IMG/VR virus record: IMGVR_UViG_3300014838_000017
Location: 1-64,000 of that record
Source of the DNA: a virus
Length of the DNA: 64,000 bases
Reading direction: 5' to 3' (one strand)
The notes below the pieces were generated by a model, which saw only the letters and a program-made list of their open reading frames with translations, ran no database searches and had not been told where the DNA came from. Position 1 is the first letter of the stretch; each line of letters begins with the position of its first letter. Of the stretch, positions 35,484-43,988 are shown in pieces. A program made the position numbers and the translations under genes.

Positions 35484-37394
35484 ATGTCAAACTTCAGAAT
35501 ATACAATGATGTGTTATGTCCCGATATATGGGATTCAGCACAGCATCTTAGACCAAAGATTCGGGCAAATCTTTTACAAATAGCGTATGACTTTTATGAA
35601 AAAACGGACCTTCCCTCTCCGATTATTGATGTCTATCTTATAGGGTCCAGTGCGAATTATAATTGGACTCCCGACAGTGACGTTGATGTTCATGTTATCA
35701 TTGATTACTCAAAATTACAGATTCCCCCCGATCCTGCGTTTGAAGTCGTCAAGACAGCGGGAGCACAGTGGAACTCCGAACATAATATTTTTATAAAAGG
35801 ACACGAGGTTGAGATGAATATTCAGAACTCTGCGGAACAGAAGCCTCATGTAACGGGTATTTACTCTTTAATTAAGGATCAATGGATTCGAACACCAGTT
35901 AAGACACCATTTCAGTTGGATAAACAAGTTCTCAAAGTTCAGTATGAAGCAATGAAAAATTATGTTGCGACCACCATAGCAAGTGGTGATCGTGAAAAAA
36001 TGAAGTCGGCTAAAAAGTATTTGGATACATACCGTCAATATGGACTTGATACTTATGGGGAACTAAGTTATGAAAACATAATTTACAAGATGCTCCGTGC
36101 TCGTGGACATATCAAGCAACTAAAAGATTCCATCATACAAGTATATGACGCCGAATTTACCGTGGATGAAGTTGGAGAACGTGATATTAAACAAATTCAC
36201 CCCTATCTAAGTGCTTCGGACCATGAGACGGTTGGCAATCCAAAATTTGATCGTAGTTATTGGGATAAGAATAATAGGTCTACGGGAAATTTCGACATTA
36301 GTCGTCTTACTTTGGATGAATTAAAGGCTTTACGAGAAAAGGCTCGTAGAATGTATTTATCGGCATCCAACAATGAGAATCAATGGCGTCAAGAATATAG
36401 GGATGATTTCAAATTATACAGTGATGAAATAAAGCGAAGGTTAGGATACATAAATTCTCCGATCACTGAATCTCCAATGATGTCGAATGACGGTTCTCAC
36501 GCTATGGCGGGTGATAAGCCTCTTAAGCAGTCAAAGGTCGAAGATGTTTATGGAAACATCGTAGTTATTCGTCAACCATCCAATGGAGGATTTTTTCCAG
36601 AAGGATATACGTTGGTATATTTCATGGATTCTGATGAAGCTGCCGAATCTATGTCTAAAGGTGATATTCCATATCTAATGGTTCCTCGTGGAACTTTTAT
36701 GGGTGGGGGGAGTCCAATTACTGATATTTGGAAGAAGAAGTTCCAAAAGCCAGGAACAGAACATATTCTTGGTGTCATTGAGGGAAGCAGTTTGGAAAAT
36801 ACTATTTTCATTGATATGATTACTGTGCGTCCGGGATGGAAGCGCAACCATATTGCAAAGTTGATGATTGACCGATTGAAGAAATCCTTTCCGAAAGCCA
36901 AGCTTACAACATCAACTCAGACGTTCAATGGTGAGAAGTTCTTTGATAAATATGGAACCGACAATCCTAAAAAGGTCAAAGAAGGAGTTGGGTCAGGAAT
37001 TCCCGAGGATGATCGTTTGAAAATTGACAATACAGATGGGTCTGTTCGTCGTTGGCAAGTTCGAAGTAAAGATGCTCCTAAGACTCCAAAATTTACGGGT
37101 GAAGAAGTCATTGCAGTTCCAAAATTTGATAACCCACAAGAGGTTAATGAGGATATGGACCCGTCTGCCCCATCTATTCCACCATTTCCTCCGACCGATC
37201 AAATTGATCCTTCCTATCACGCTCGTCCTGATCTTTTTCCACAGACGGTTGCTGACGTAATACCTCCCGACATTAAGAAATTACTGTCGGTTGCCGAGCG
37301 AGTATTGGATAATAAGTCTATTACTCGTCCTTTCTTCGAGGAAGATTATGTCGAGGATTTGCTTGGAGACATTCTAGCATCTGAGTATCCATAA
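35484..37394 (+). CDS. Nucleotidyltransferase - GNAT acetyltransferase fusion
   Basis: The protein has 636 residues from the ATG at 35484 (two bases after the previous stop). Residues ~35-140 form a pol-beta-type nucleotidyltransferase: LIGSSANYNWTPDSDVDVHV (GS plus DxD near 52-70) with a third Asp/Glu probably in HEVEMNIQ. A helical region follows (to ~310). Residues ~345-490 are GNAT-like: VYFMDSDEAAES, FIDMITVRPGWKRNHIAKLM (acetyl-CoA loop, about 440-460) and TSTQTFNGEKFFDKYG. A Pro-rich tail ends the protein. Substrates are unknown. Both activities modify small molecules, proteins or tRNA; the context suggests an injected or late effector. Confidence 0.65.
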   Translation: MSNFRIYNDVLCPDIWDSAQHLRPKIRANLLQIAYDFYEKTDLPSPIIDVYLIGSSANYNWTPDSDVDVHVIIDYSKLQIPPDPAFEVVKTAGAQWNSEHNIFIKGHEVEMNIQNSAEQKPHVTGIYSLIKDQWIRTPVKTPFQLDKQVLKVQYEAMKNYVATTIASGDREKMKSAKKYLDTYRQYGLDTYGELSYENIIYKMLRARGHIKQLKDSIIQVYDAEFTVDEVGERDIKQIHPYLSASDHETVGNPKFDRSYWDKNNRSTGNFDISRLTLDELKALREKARRMYLSASNNENQWRQEYRDDFKLYSDEIKRRLGYINSPITESPMMSNDGSHAMAGDKPLKQSKVEDVYGNIVVIRQPSNGGFFPEGYTLVYFMDSDEAAESMSKGDIPYLMVPRGTFMGGGSPITDIWKKKFQKPGTEHILGVIEGSSLENTIFIDMITVRPGWKRNHIAKLMIDRLKKSFPKAKLTTSTQTFNGEKFFDKYGTDNPKKVKEGVGSGIPEDDRLKIDNTDGSVRRWQVRSKDAPKTPKFTGEEVIAVPKFDNPQEVNEDMDPSAPSIPPFPPTDQIDPSYHARPDLFPQTVADVIPPDIKKLLSVAERVLDNKSITRPFFEEDYVEDLLGDILASEYP

Positions 37395-37490
37395 TTGGAA
37401 TCACATAAAGTTTCATACATTGTTCAAGAATTACTTCTATGGCTTGCGAGAGATTATGATATTCGATATAAAGGAAAGCGAGTAGGATAA
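37395..37490 (+). CDS. Possible 31-residue micro-ORF between two genes
   Basis: A TTG codon directly after the previous stop opens a frame reading LESHKVSYIVQELLLWLARD then YDIRYKGKRVG, whose TAA overlaps the next ATG (TAATG). The hydrophobic-helix-plus-basic-end composition and the exact fit between its neighbours argue for a real coupled peptide, but the start is non-ATG. Confidence 0.3.
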   Translation: MESHKVSYIVQELLLWLARDYDIRYKGKRVG

Positions 37491-37927
37491 TGATTAAGTT
37501 AAAGTCATTATTGCGTGAGGAATTGGAGCAGCTTTCAAGTATTTCTAAAATTGATAATACTGTAAAACAACAGTTAGCACAAGCTGCCCAAATCGTATAT
37601 GACCAATGGTCTCAAGATACGGACGGTAATGACGAAGAACTTGGTGCCGGTGGTATCTGTGATGAGATCGCTAACATGTTGATATATGTTCTGAATAGTC
37701 ATGGAATTTTCGATATTCAAACGCAATACAATGAGCCACACACCTATGTCATTGGGAAGTTTAAGGAAGGTATTTTCACCATAGACATACCTTATTCTGT
37801 GTATGAGAGTGGATACCGTTATACTTGGAAAAAGAAGCCTGATGTAAAGTTTGAGGCAACCCATATTGAGATTTATCAATTAACCCCTGATAATGGAAAT
37901 TGGGAGAAATATACGGAGTATGACTAA
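37490..37927 (+). CDS. Putative papain-like/transglutaminase-fold protein with MIKLKSLLREE leader
   Basis: The protein has 145 residues. The N-terminus MIKLKSLLREELEQLSS is the recurrent leader with a possible cut after LRE. The C-terminal ~95 residues show an ordered Cys-His-Asp set: GAGGICDEIANMLIYVLNSH (Cys near 57), NEPHTYVIGKF (His near 85) and FTIDIPYSVYESG (Asp near 98). This order fits small cysteine-protease/transglutaminase folds. The catalytic reading is an inference from spacing only. Confidence 0.45.
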   Translation: MIKLKSLLREELEQLSSISKIDNTVKQQLAQAAQIVYDQWSQDTDGNDEELGAGGICDEIANMLIYVLNSHGIFDIQTQYNEPHTYVIGKFKEGIFTIDIPYSVYESGYRYTWKKKPDVKFEATHIEIYQLTPDNGNWEKYTEYD

Positions 37928-37977
37928 ATAATAGAAAATATTCAGTCGTTTTATATTCAGTCTCTATATTTATTAAT

Positions 37978-38127
37978 ATGGGAAGAAAATCACTATATAG
38001 GACTGAATATGAATTACGAGAACAAAAACGACTTCGCAACCAACGTTACTATCAACTCCACCAAGATAGAATCAAACATCGTCAAATGCAAAGATATAAA
38101 AGGAAAACATTGGTGGACAGCAGGTAA
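37978..38127 (+). CDS. MGRK-type basic leader ORF (49 residues)
   Basis: Reads MGRKSLYRTEYELREQKRLR, NQRYYQLHQDRIKHRQMQRY and ends KRKTLVDSR. It is very similar to the ORF at 49830 in protein and DNA, including about 40 bases upstream (TTCAGTCGTTTTATATTCAG here). It overlaps the HNH ORF over its last 119 bases in the +1 frame. A TATTTATT box lies 3 bases before its ATG. Confidence 0.6.
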   Translation: MGRKSLYRTEYELREQKRLRNQRYYQLHQDRIKHRQMQRYKRKTLVDSR

Positions 38128-38671
38128 TTTTATTGATTTGTGTGGCAAGAAATATCATAAACTAACAGTAATTAAGAGGTTGCCAAACGATAAACACGAA
38201 CAATCCGTATGGTTATGTAAATGTGATTGTGGGACGGTAAAACCCGTTAGCGGTGCAAATTTACGAAATGGCCACAGCAAATCATGTGGGTGTGGTAAGA
38301 AGGAAGTAACTACAAAACGAAATTTGAAACCACCATATTATTGGATATATTCCATGTTATGTAGAACTGCTAAATATAGGAAGATGGAATGTAACGTAAA
38401 ATATGAGGATATTCTCGAGTTTGTTAAAATAAACAAATGTCATTATTGTAACGAACCCGTGGAGTGGAAACAACATGGTATAAGTGAAAATCTTCACAGT
38501 TATCAATTGGACCGTATAGATAATTCTATCGGATATACAAAAGATAATTGTGTGGTGTGCTGTAAAGTATGCAATCGTGTTAAGAGCAATTATTTTACTT
38601 ATCGTGAAATGTTGAAGTTAGGAAATATAATAAAAGATATAAACGAAAGTCGAGCATATGATAACTCTTAA
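38009..38671 (+). CDS. HNH homing endonuclease
   Basis: The protein has 220 residues if it starts at the ATG 38009; the first ~35 residues are read from the same DNA as the MGRK leader, so the true start may be later or reached by frameshift. Residues ~45-100 form a zinc-binding region (IDLCGKKYHKLTVIKRL, VWLCKCDCGTVKPV, SKSCGCGKKE). Residues ~140-195 carry the HNH part: CHYCNEPVEW, YQLDRIDNSIGYTKDNCVVC and CKVCNRVKSNYFT. It is a typical phage HNH homing endonuclease, followed by a convergent EDxHD-type endonuclease. Confidence 0.8.
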   Translation: MNYENKNDFATNVTINSTKIESNIVKCKDIKGKHWWTAGNFIDLCGKKYHKLTVIKRLPNDKHEQSVWLCKCDCGTVKPVSGANLRNGHSKSCGCGKKEVTTKRNLKPPYYWIYSMLCRTAKYRKMECNVKYEDILEFVKINKCHYCNEPVEWKQHGISENLHSYQLDRIDNSIGYTKDNCVVCCKVCNRVKSNYFTYREMLKLGNIIKDINESRAYDNS

Positions 38672-38739
38672 ATTACGTATGTGAAATTTAAGAACGCCGG
38701 TAGACAAGAGGTTGAAGATGTAGACGTGGAACCTATAAA

Positions 38740-40299
38740 TCAATGAATGGTCCATATCCATTTTCCATTGCCACAATCCCAAATCCTATCATATCCATTA
38801 ACCTTCATATTTTCCCATTCAGATAAAGCGGGGTCAAATGATTTTAGTTTCATTTTTAATTTATGCTTTTGCCAACAGATTCTATTTTGTGTAGTCTGAT
38901 AATTATCAATGATATAATATCCATTTGGAGACGTATTTCCCATAAAGTTAAATCCGAGTTTCATATATACTTTACCGTCAAAATATCTCCGATCACTATA
39001 CGATACAATGGATGTGGGGTTATATTTTTTAAGAAAATAGGAAAATAATTTTGATGCTCCGCCGTGTATTTGATATCCCAATTTGTTACAAAATCTTCCC
39101 ATTTCATATTGTATTTTTTTATCAAATCTTGATTTTAAAAAAGTCATAACCGACATTAAGTTATTAAATTCATCAAACAATCCAAGTTTAATCGATGAGT
39201 GATCGGCTCCTTGTAAATGATTTTCCTTTAAAAAATCTACACATATCCGTGAGGATATTTCACGGACATTACATTTACGCCCGAATATGGTATTCGATGG
39301 TTTATTTAGCATAGATGAAATGACTGATTTTACAATATTTTTTTTCATTCTCCATTCATTATCCCATATATGAATGAGTCTATATCCTCGTGAAATACAA
39401 CCAGATGTTTTGTTTAAATGATATATTTTATTTTTATGTCCAAATAATTCACTGTGCCAAAGAATACTGTCACATTCAAATGCTATATTTATACTTGGTA
39501 TAACAATATCCAATTCTTTAGGTGATAGTATTTGCCGGTCGTTTATTTTTATATCAGTTGTAATATCAACTATCGATTTTATATATTCGTATATTTCACT
39601 TTGAAATGTGGATGTGTTATTTTTATCACATGACGGACATATGGGATACTTCCCATCATCGATAGAATATGATTTTATAGTACCGCATCTATTACATTTA
39701 AAAATATAATCCTGTGCCGCTACTCCTTTAAATTCATCAATTGTAAATTGGGGTGTGAAATTTACAAAATTGGGGTGTAAAGTGAATTTTTCAAATGTAG
39801 TTTTGTTATGCTTCTGTTTAAATGTCTTACTCATAGATGCATGAGGAAATCCATATTTCAATAAACAAGTTAATTTATATTTTTCTTTATATTCTTCCGT
39901 CATCATATAGTTCGTTACACCATAACGATCCATACATGTTTTTTTTGCCTTGTCTTGGTTTAAATAATTTTCATTACCATAAAGTTTAAGTTTTGTTGCC
40001 CGAACCCTATTTATCCATCCATCCGATTTGGAAACCCAATCGACTCCATATTTTTTCATTACAGAATCTTTTAAATTTTGTTTGGTAGCCTCTGTTTTCA
40101 TGGGATGCATTCCATATTTTTCCGTAAATGTTTTAACTTGAGATGCAATTATCTTTTTCTTTACATCCGGATCTGCATTTGCACATTTTTTCCCGCAATA
40201 CGTTCGTTTATTTCTTAAGTAATATGATACCGAAAATTTTGTGTGACATGTCGGACATGTTTTTTCTATGAACTCTGGTAATGTTTTAGGTCTAGCCAT
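38740..40299 (-). CDS. Large homing endonuclease, EDxHD/VSR-like, copy 3
   Basis: The protein has 519 residues on the minus strand among + strand genes. It has an N-terminal zinc knuckle (CPTCHTKFSV, CGKKCANAD), YGV/YGM-type repeats (EKYGMHPMKTEATKQNLK, KKYGVDWVSKSDGWINR, DRYGVTNYMMTEEY; about 55-160), a Cys pair (CNRCGTIK, CPSCD), nuclease motifs KELDIVIPSINIAFECDSIL then WHSELFG (about 250-275) with HIWDNEW, and the GNAT-like end (HLQGADHSSIKLGLF, SIVSYSDRR, NGYDRIWDCGNGKWIW). In the core the usual IEFxGxxWH is IAFECDSILWH. A TTGACA hexamer with a weak -10 lies about 55 bases upstream on its strand. Confidence 0.8.
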   Translation of the reverse strand: MARPKTLPEFIEKTCPTCHTKFSVSYYLRNKRTYCGKKCANADPDVKKKIIASQVKTFTEKYGMHPMKTEATKQNLKDSVMKKYGVDWVSKSDGWINRVRATKLKLYGNENYLNQDKAKKTCMDRYGVTNYMMTEEYKEKYKLTCLLKYGFPHASMSKTFKQKHNKTTFEKFTLHPNFVNFTPQFTIDEFKGVAAQDYIFKCNRCGTIKSYSIDDGKYPICPSCDKNNTSTFQSEIYEYIKSIVDITTDIKINDRQILSPKELDIVIPSINIAFECDSILWHSELFGHKNKIYHLNKTSGCISRGYRLIHIWDNEWRMKKNIVKSVISSMLNKPSNTIFGRKCNVREISSRICVDFLKENHLQGADHSSIKLGLFDEFNNLMSVMTFLKSRFDKKIQYEMGRFCNKLGYQIHGGASKLFSYFLKKYNPTSIVSYSDRRYFDGKVYMKLGFNFMGNTSPNGYYIIDNYQTTQNRICWQKHKLKMKLKSFDPALSEWENMKVNGYDRIWDCGNGKWIWTIH

Positions 40300-40383
40300 A
40301 ATAGAGTTTGGTTCTTATATCGTAATCAAGATTATATATGCCATGTAATACGTAAAATGTCAATAAATTATTGTTTATTAGGG

Positions 40384-40391
40384 TATTTATA
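40384..40391 (+). promoter_or_regulatory. TATTTATA late-type box upstream of the tail tube gene
   Basis: TATTTATA lies 73 bases before the tail tube ATG; it is the only clear box in this intergenic region. Confidence 0.35.
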
Positions 40392-40464
40392 ATTGTAATT
40401 GACTACCTAATATACATATCAATGTATTAAATGTATGTCGTAACCCTATGAAAGACAACTACTT

Positions 40465-40956
40465 ATGGCTGATTTACTAACAAATAACGAAATGTTCTAT
40501 AGTTTATGGGAACCAAAAACGAAGAACCGTTTTCTCATGTATATTGATGGCATCCCAACTTATCTTATCCGCAAGACTGACCGCCCTAAGTGGAGTCAGG
40601 AGCGTAAGACGGTTGATTATATAAACTTGCAATGGTTCTATAAGGGAAAGACCACATGGGCAGAAATTTCTCTGGAACTTTACGACCCAGTCGTTCCTTC
40701 CGCTACGCAGACTGTATTCGAGTGGTTTCGTCTATCACACGAATCTGTTACTGGTCGTGATGGCTATCAAGACTTCTATAAGAAGGAGTGTACGATTGAT
40801 GTGCTTGGTCCTGTAGGCGATAAAGTGGAAGAATGGACACTTAAAGGTGCATTCCCTACCGACTACGATGGAGGCACATTGGATTGGACCGATGCTGGTG
40901 ATGCTATGACTTTAACGATAAAGCTATCCTACGATTATGCGATTTTGCAGTATTAA
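40465..40956 (+). CDS. Tail tube protein (gp19-like)
   Basis: The protein has 163 residues, the same length as T4 gp19. Diagnostic features are the N-terminal MFYSLWEPKTKNRFLMYIDG (about 10-30), IRKTDRPKWSQERKTVDYIN, LQWFYKGKTTWAEISLELYD, DGYQDFYKKECTIDVLGPVG, and the end DAMTLTIKLSYDYAILQY, all matching contractile-tail tube proteins. It polymerises into the inner tube through which DNA passes. It is separated from the sheath gene by about 10 kb, part of which is endonuclease genes. A double hairpin terminator follows. Confidence 0.9.
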   Translation: MADLLTNNEMFYSLWEPKTKNRFLMYIDGIPTYLIRKTDRPKWSQERKTVDYINLQWFYKGKTTWAEISLELYDPVVPSATQTVFEWFRLSHESVTGRDGYQDFYKKECTIDVLGPVGDKVEEWTLKGAFPTDYDGGTLDWTDAGDAMTLTIKLSYDYAILQY

Positions 40957-40962
40957 GTTCAC

Positions 40963-41004
40963 TTATGATTATGATAGGATTGCTTAATCAAAGCATAATC
41001 ATAA
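40963..41004 (+). terminator. Long hairpin after the tail tube gene
   Basis: TTATGATTATG (40963-40973) pairs perfectly with CATAATCATAA (40994-41004). It has no T-run and is followed 20 bases later by a second hairpin with a T-run. Confidence 0.5.
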
Positions 41005-41014
41005 ATAAAATATA

Positions 41015-41042
41015 TTGACTTTCAAAATCCTTCTGCTATAGT
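41015..41042 (+). promoter_or_regulatory. sigma70-like promoter of the HNH gene at 41063
   Basis: TTGACT (41015-41020), 16-base spacer, TATAGT (41037-41042). AGAAGGA lies 6 bases before the ATG. The promoter sits inside the second terminator hairpin. Confidence 0.55.
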
Positions 41043-41062
41043 TATACGTAGAAGGATTTTTT
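41024..41062 (+). terminator. Rho-independent terminator overlapping the HNH promoter
   Basis: AAAATCCTTCT (41024-41034) pairs with AGAAGGATTTT (41050-41060), ending in six T. It ends late transcription of the tail tube gene while a new promoter starts inside it. Confidence 0.65.
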
Positions 41063-41875
41063 ATGCCCAAATACAAATGTAAGTTATGTGAAAATGTTGA
41101 GTTTAACAACTATACCTCATTGAGCCGCCATATGGGTCGGACTCACAAAATGGATACGACGCAATTCTATGTTGATTACCATTTGGAAGGTGTATGGCCA
41201 CTGTGCAAATGTGGATGTGGAGAGCGGTTGAATTATTCATATAACTTAAAGGGATTTACCGAATATCGTAAAGGTCACATTGCCCGAATAAAAAATAATT
41301 GGGGCCATAACCAAAAGGCGATAGATGCATCGGCGGAAACTCGTCGGCAGCAATATGCATCGGGTGAGCGTATTCAATGGAATAAGGGGTTGACTATTGA
41401 TGACCCACGAGTTAAAATAAACGCATCCGCCTCTGCTGCATCAATAAATTCCGACCCCGAAGAAATAAAGCGTAGGTCTGAATTGATGACACAAATAAGT
41501 CAGAATGGAGTATTAACCATATTGAATGGCCCCGCTCATCCAAATTGGAAAGGAGGTGTCTCGGAAATCAACATACTTGCTCGTAATGACCGTAGGTTAT
41601 ATGATGATTGGAAGTATCCTATTTTGATTCGGGACAAGTTTAAGTGTGTGGAGTGTGGCGGGACGGATGGTGGTTTACACATACATCACGATAAGGAGTT
41701 GATGTGTGAGATTGTGAAGAAGCACATGCCTGATGAAGACGAGATAACGGATTTTGAATTGAAGAAGTCTATTGCGTCTAAAATCGTTGATTATCACATC
41801 AACAACAAGGTATCTGGGATTACGTTATGTGGTAAGTGTCACGAAGAAAAGCATCCATCTTTGAACTTTCGATGA
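41063..41875 (+). CDS. HNH homing endonuclease with zinc finger and NUMOD-like linker
   Basis: The protein has 270 residues. It has an N-terminal C2H2-type finger (YKCKLCENVEFNNYTSLSRH), a CKCGCGERL knuckle (about 50-60), a NUMOD3-like middle (QWNKGLTIDDPRVKINAS, ILNGPAHPNWKGGVSE), and a C-terminal HNH core: RDKFKCVECGGTDGGLHIHH, the insert EIVKKHMPDEDE, and GITLCGKCHEEKH. It has its own promoter and Shine-Dalgarno sequence. It occupies the gap between the tail tube and the next late gene. Confidence 0.85.
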   Translation: MPKYKCKLCENVEFNNYTSLSRHMGRTHKMDTTQFYVDYHLEGVWPLCKCGCGERLNYSYNLKGFTEYRKGHIARIKNNWGHNQKAIDASAETRRQQYASGERIQWNKGLTIDDPRVKINASASAASINSDPEEIKRRSELMTQISQNGVLTILNGPAHPNWKGGVSEINILARNDRRLYDDWKYPILIRDKFKCVECGGTDGGLHIHHDKELMCEIVKKHMPDEDEITDFELKKSIASKIVDYHINNKVSGITLCGKCHEEKHPSLNFR

Positions 41876-41883
41876 TATTTATA
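41876..41883 (+). promoter_or_regulatory. TATTTATA late-type box
   Basis: TATTTATA ends 5 bases before the ATG at 41889; part of it lies in the last codons and stop of the HNH gene. Confidence 0.5.
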
Positions 41884-41888
41884 CACAT

Positions 41889-42698
41889 ATGAACAAGCTG
41901 CCAACAAAACTTTTAGAATATCTCGTTCGTCAATGCACGAGGGAAGTCCTTAATCAGATTTCAGAGGAAAAAGAATATAAGGCGAGCGAAGCCAAAGATA
42001 AAAAAAAAGTTATTAAGGCTAAGTTTGCCAAGGAGAAGGCGTTTAAGCCGAAGATCAAGAAGCTTAACGAAGACGAAGAAGAGAATACTGGAATGGCACC
42101 ACCAGCAAACGGTCAAGGAACTGCTGATGAACCCGCAATTCCAACTCCAAAAGACACGGAACCCGAAGCTCCTTCACAGCCAGAAACTCCCCAACCATCC
42201 AATGGTCCGGCGTTAATCAATCCAAAAGATAAGTCTAAACTTCAGCCTGTAAGATTTCAAGGATGTGATGAATCAGCAGTTGAACGCACATTGCATAGTT
42301 TGGCAGTGAGTGTGATTGGTCCAAGGGCGAAGGTATCTCTCGGAGCTAAACGCTTGGCTCGTGAAGCAGCATCTAATCCCAATGCTAAAATATTTTTCTA
42401 TTTCGGAAAGACTGATCCAGAATCTGAAGAAGTGTTTTTGATGGCAGATAAAAGTTTACAAATAGCCAAGGATGAATCCGTTGATCCATCCGAACTTCAA
42501 GGTGTTCCATCATCCCAACCATCCAATCCAGATGATATTAGTGCAGACTATGATCGACACAATTTGAATCACATGGATGACAGACAATATAATGCTTATC
42601 AAGCTCAGAAGATTCGTGGAACTCCTCGATATGGAATCGATGAACAAACTCATCAAATGATTAAAAAAGCGGTCAACAAAATTCTTGACAGCAAATAA
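41889..42698 (+). CDS. Hypothetical late protein with disordered middle
   Basis: The protein has 269 residues. The N-terminus MNKLPTKLLEYLVRQCTREV is an amphipathic helix followed by NQISEE, a possible processing site. A Lys-rich stretch and a long Pro/Glu/Gln linker (about 65-120) precede a compact domain (VRFQGCDESAVERTLHSLAV, AKIFFYFGKTDPESEEVFLM) and a C-terminal helix. The stop overlaps the next ATG (AATAATG). No family is recognised. The position between tube and baseplate genes suggests a virion role. Confidence 0.5.
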   Translation: MNKLPTKLLEYLVRQCTREVLNQISEEKEYKASEAKDKKKVIKAKFAKEKAFKPKIKKLNEDEEENTGMAPPANGQGTADEPAIPTPKDTEPEAPSQPETPQPSNGPALINPKDKSKLQPVRFQGCDESAVERTLHSLAVSVIGPRAKVSLGAKRLAREAASNPNAKIFFYFGKTDPESEEVFLMADKSLQIAKDESVDPSELQGVPSSQPSNPDDISADYDRHNLNHMDDRQYNAYQAQKIRGTPRYGIDEQTHQMIKKAVNKILDSK

Positions 42699-43096
42699 TG
42701 AAAGTCACACAAAAACAGTTAAACGAACTTATCTATCTCATTACTCGTGGGGTAGTTAAGGAGTATGGTCTAATGTCTTCTCAAGATGATGAGGAAAGCA
42801 CTCAGGGAACTGCTGATACTGGAGCAAAGCCCACGGATGCTATGACTACATATGAAAAATCGAAAGCCGAGCGTGAAGCGAAGAAGAAGCAACAAGATGC
42901 TCTAAGAACTGCCAAGTTTGATTTGGATATGACAAAAAAACAAACAGATTACTTCAAGGCTCAAGATAAGAAGAATACTTTGGATATTCAGGCTAAAACC
43001 AAGAATATTCAACAGTTAAGTGGTGCTCCAAAAGGAATAGTTCCAGCGGGTGGAACGATTGCGGAAATTGTTAGAAAAGTACGTTCTAAAATATAA
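42698..43096 (+). CDS. Hypothetical helical late protein
   Basis: The protein has 132 residues, starting on the stop of the previous gene. The N-terminus MKVTQKQLNELIYLITRGVV resembles the recurrent amphipathic leaders of this phage. The rest is a long charged coiled coil (SKAEREAKKKQQDALRTAKF, DLDMTKKQTDYFKAQDKKNT) ending in IAEIVRKVRSKI. It may be a small chaperone, scaffold or packaged protein. Confidence 0.5.
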   Translation: MKVTQKQLNELIYLITRGVVKEYGLMSSQDDEESTQGTADTGAKPTDAMTTYEKSKAEREAKKKQQDALRTAKFDLDMTKKQTDYFKAQDKKNTLDIQAKTKNIQQLSGAPKGIVPAGGTIAEIVRKVRSKI

Positions 43097-43160
43097 AAAC
43101 GCAAAAAAGTCTTGGAAGGTCATATATATTTTCAAGACCAGTAACAACAATAACAGTTTT

Positions 43161-43988
43161 ATGGACCAAATTATTCCTATCACCCGACCATCAGTCAATC
43201 AGCCCGTTCCGCCCGCTCAAAAGGCAGAGTCTCGGTTTCCAACCGAAGTAATAAATCTTCCCTCACAAGGATGGTTTTATGCTACCGATAATCCGCTTTC
43301 TAGTGGTCAACTTGAACTTAAGATGATGACTGCCAAGGAAGAGGATATTCTTACGTCTCCCAACCTCATTCAGAAGAACATTGTGTTGGATAAACTGTTG
43401 GAATCCGTAGTTGTAAACAAGGGTATCAATCTTGATGAAATGCTCATTTGTGATAGAAATTCTGCTTTTTTTGCTATTCGCCGACTGGCTTATGGTGACC
43501 AGTATGAAGCGACTCTCACTTGTCCTCGTTGTGGTAAGGAGAATTCTATAACGATTGACCTTTCCAAGATGGATAGCCGCCCATTCGACTTTGATAAGTG
43601 TCCAAAAGGAGAGAACGCCTTTCAATTCAAACTTCCATACACGGGAAAGACTTTAACGTTTAAGCTTCTGACCAAGAAAGATGAAAATCTCATTGAGGCA
43701 GAACTGAAGGGAATGGAAAAGGTATCTAAAGACCTGCGTAAAGAAGTCACCACTCGTCTTGCTCATATCATTACTGCTGTAGATGGAAACAACAATCAAG
43801 CCGTTATTCGTCGTTTTGTTAATGAAGAACTTGTCTCCAAGGATAGTTTAGCTCTTCGCACTCATTTGCGAGAATTCATGCCCGACATTGATACCACATT
43901 TGCATTTGTGTGTAACAATTGTCAGCTTGAAAGGAAGGAGGAGACTCCTATGGGAGTTTCCTTTTTTTGGCCTAACACCGGAGTATAA
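43161..43988 (+). CDS. Baseplate hub-assembly protein, gp26-like (T4_baseplate family)
   Basis: The protein has 275 residues from the ATG at 43161. It matches the T4 gp26-type family: EVINLPSQGWFYATDNPLSS, MTAKEEDILTSPNLIQKNIV, LDKLLESVVVNKGINLDEML, NSAFFAIRRLAYGDQYEATL, a zinc-ribbon pair CPRCGKENS (about 138) and CNNCQLE (about 255), and LTKKDENLIEAELKGMEKV. It should act early in baseplate hub assembly. Its last ~13 codons contain an unusual Shine-Dalgarno-plus-hairpin-plus-T7 element. Confidence 0.85.
   Translation: MDQIIPITRPSVNQPVPPAQKAESRFPTEVINLPSQGWFYATDNPLSSGQLELKMMTAKEEDILTSPNLIQKNIVLDKLLESVVVNKGINLDEMLICDRNSAFFAIRRLAYGDQYEATLTCPRCGKENSITIDLSKMDSRPFDFDKCPKGENAFQFKLPYTGKTLTFKLLTKKDENLIEAELKGMEKVSKDLRKEVTTRLAHIITAVDGNNNQAVIRRFVNEELVSKDSLALRTHLREFMPDIDTTFAFVCNNCQLERKEETPMGVSFFWPNTGV

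Noticed and set aside
38681-38746. GTG-started 21-codon ORF (VKFKNAGRQEVEDVDVEPINQ) between two convergent endonucleases
   Set aside because: Too short, non-ATG start, no coupling to neighbours; could be the 3' stub of a gene destroyed by insertion but nothing confirms it.
40321-40379. Strong promoter for the minus-strand endonuclease (TTGACA present)
   Set aside because: The -35 is perfect, but the -10 is CATATA at 17 or TATATA at 19 bases, so I did not list it as a separate feature.
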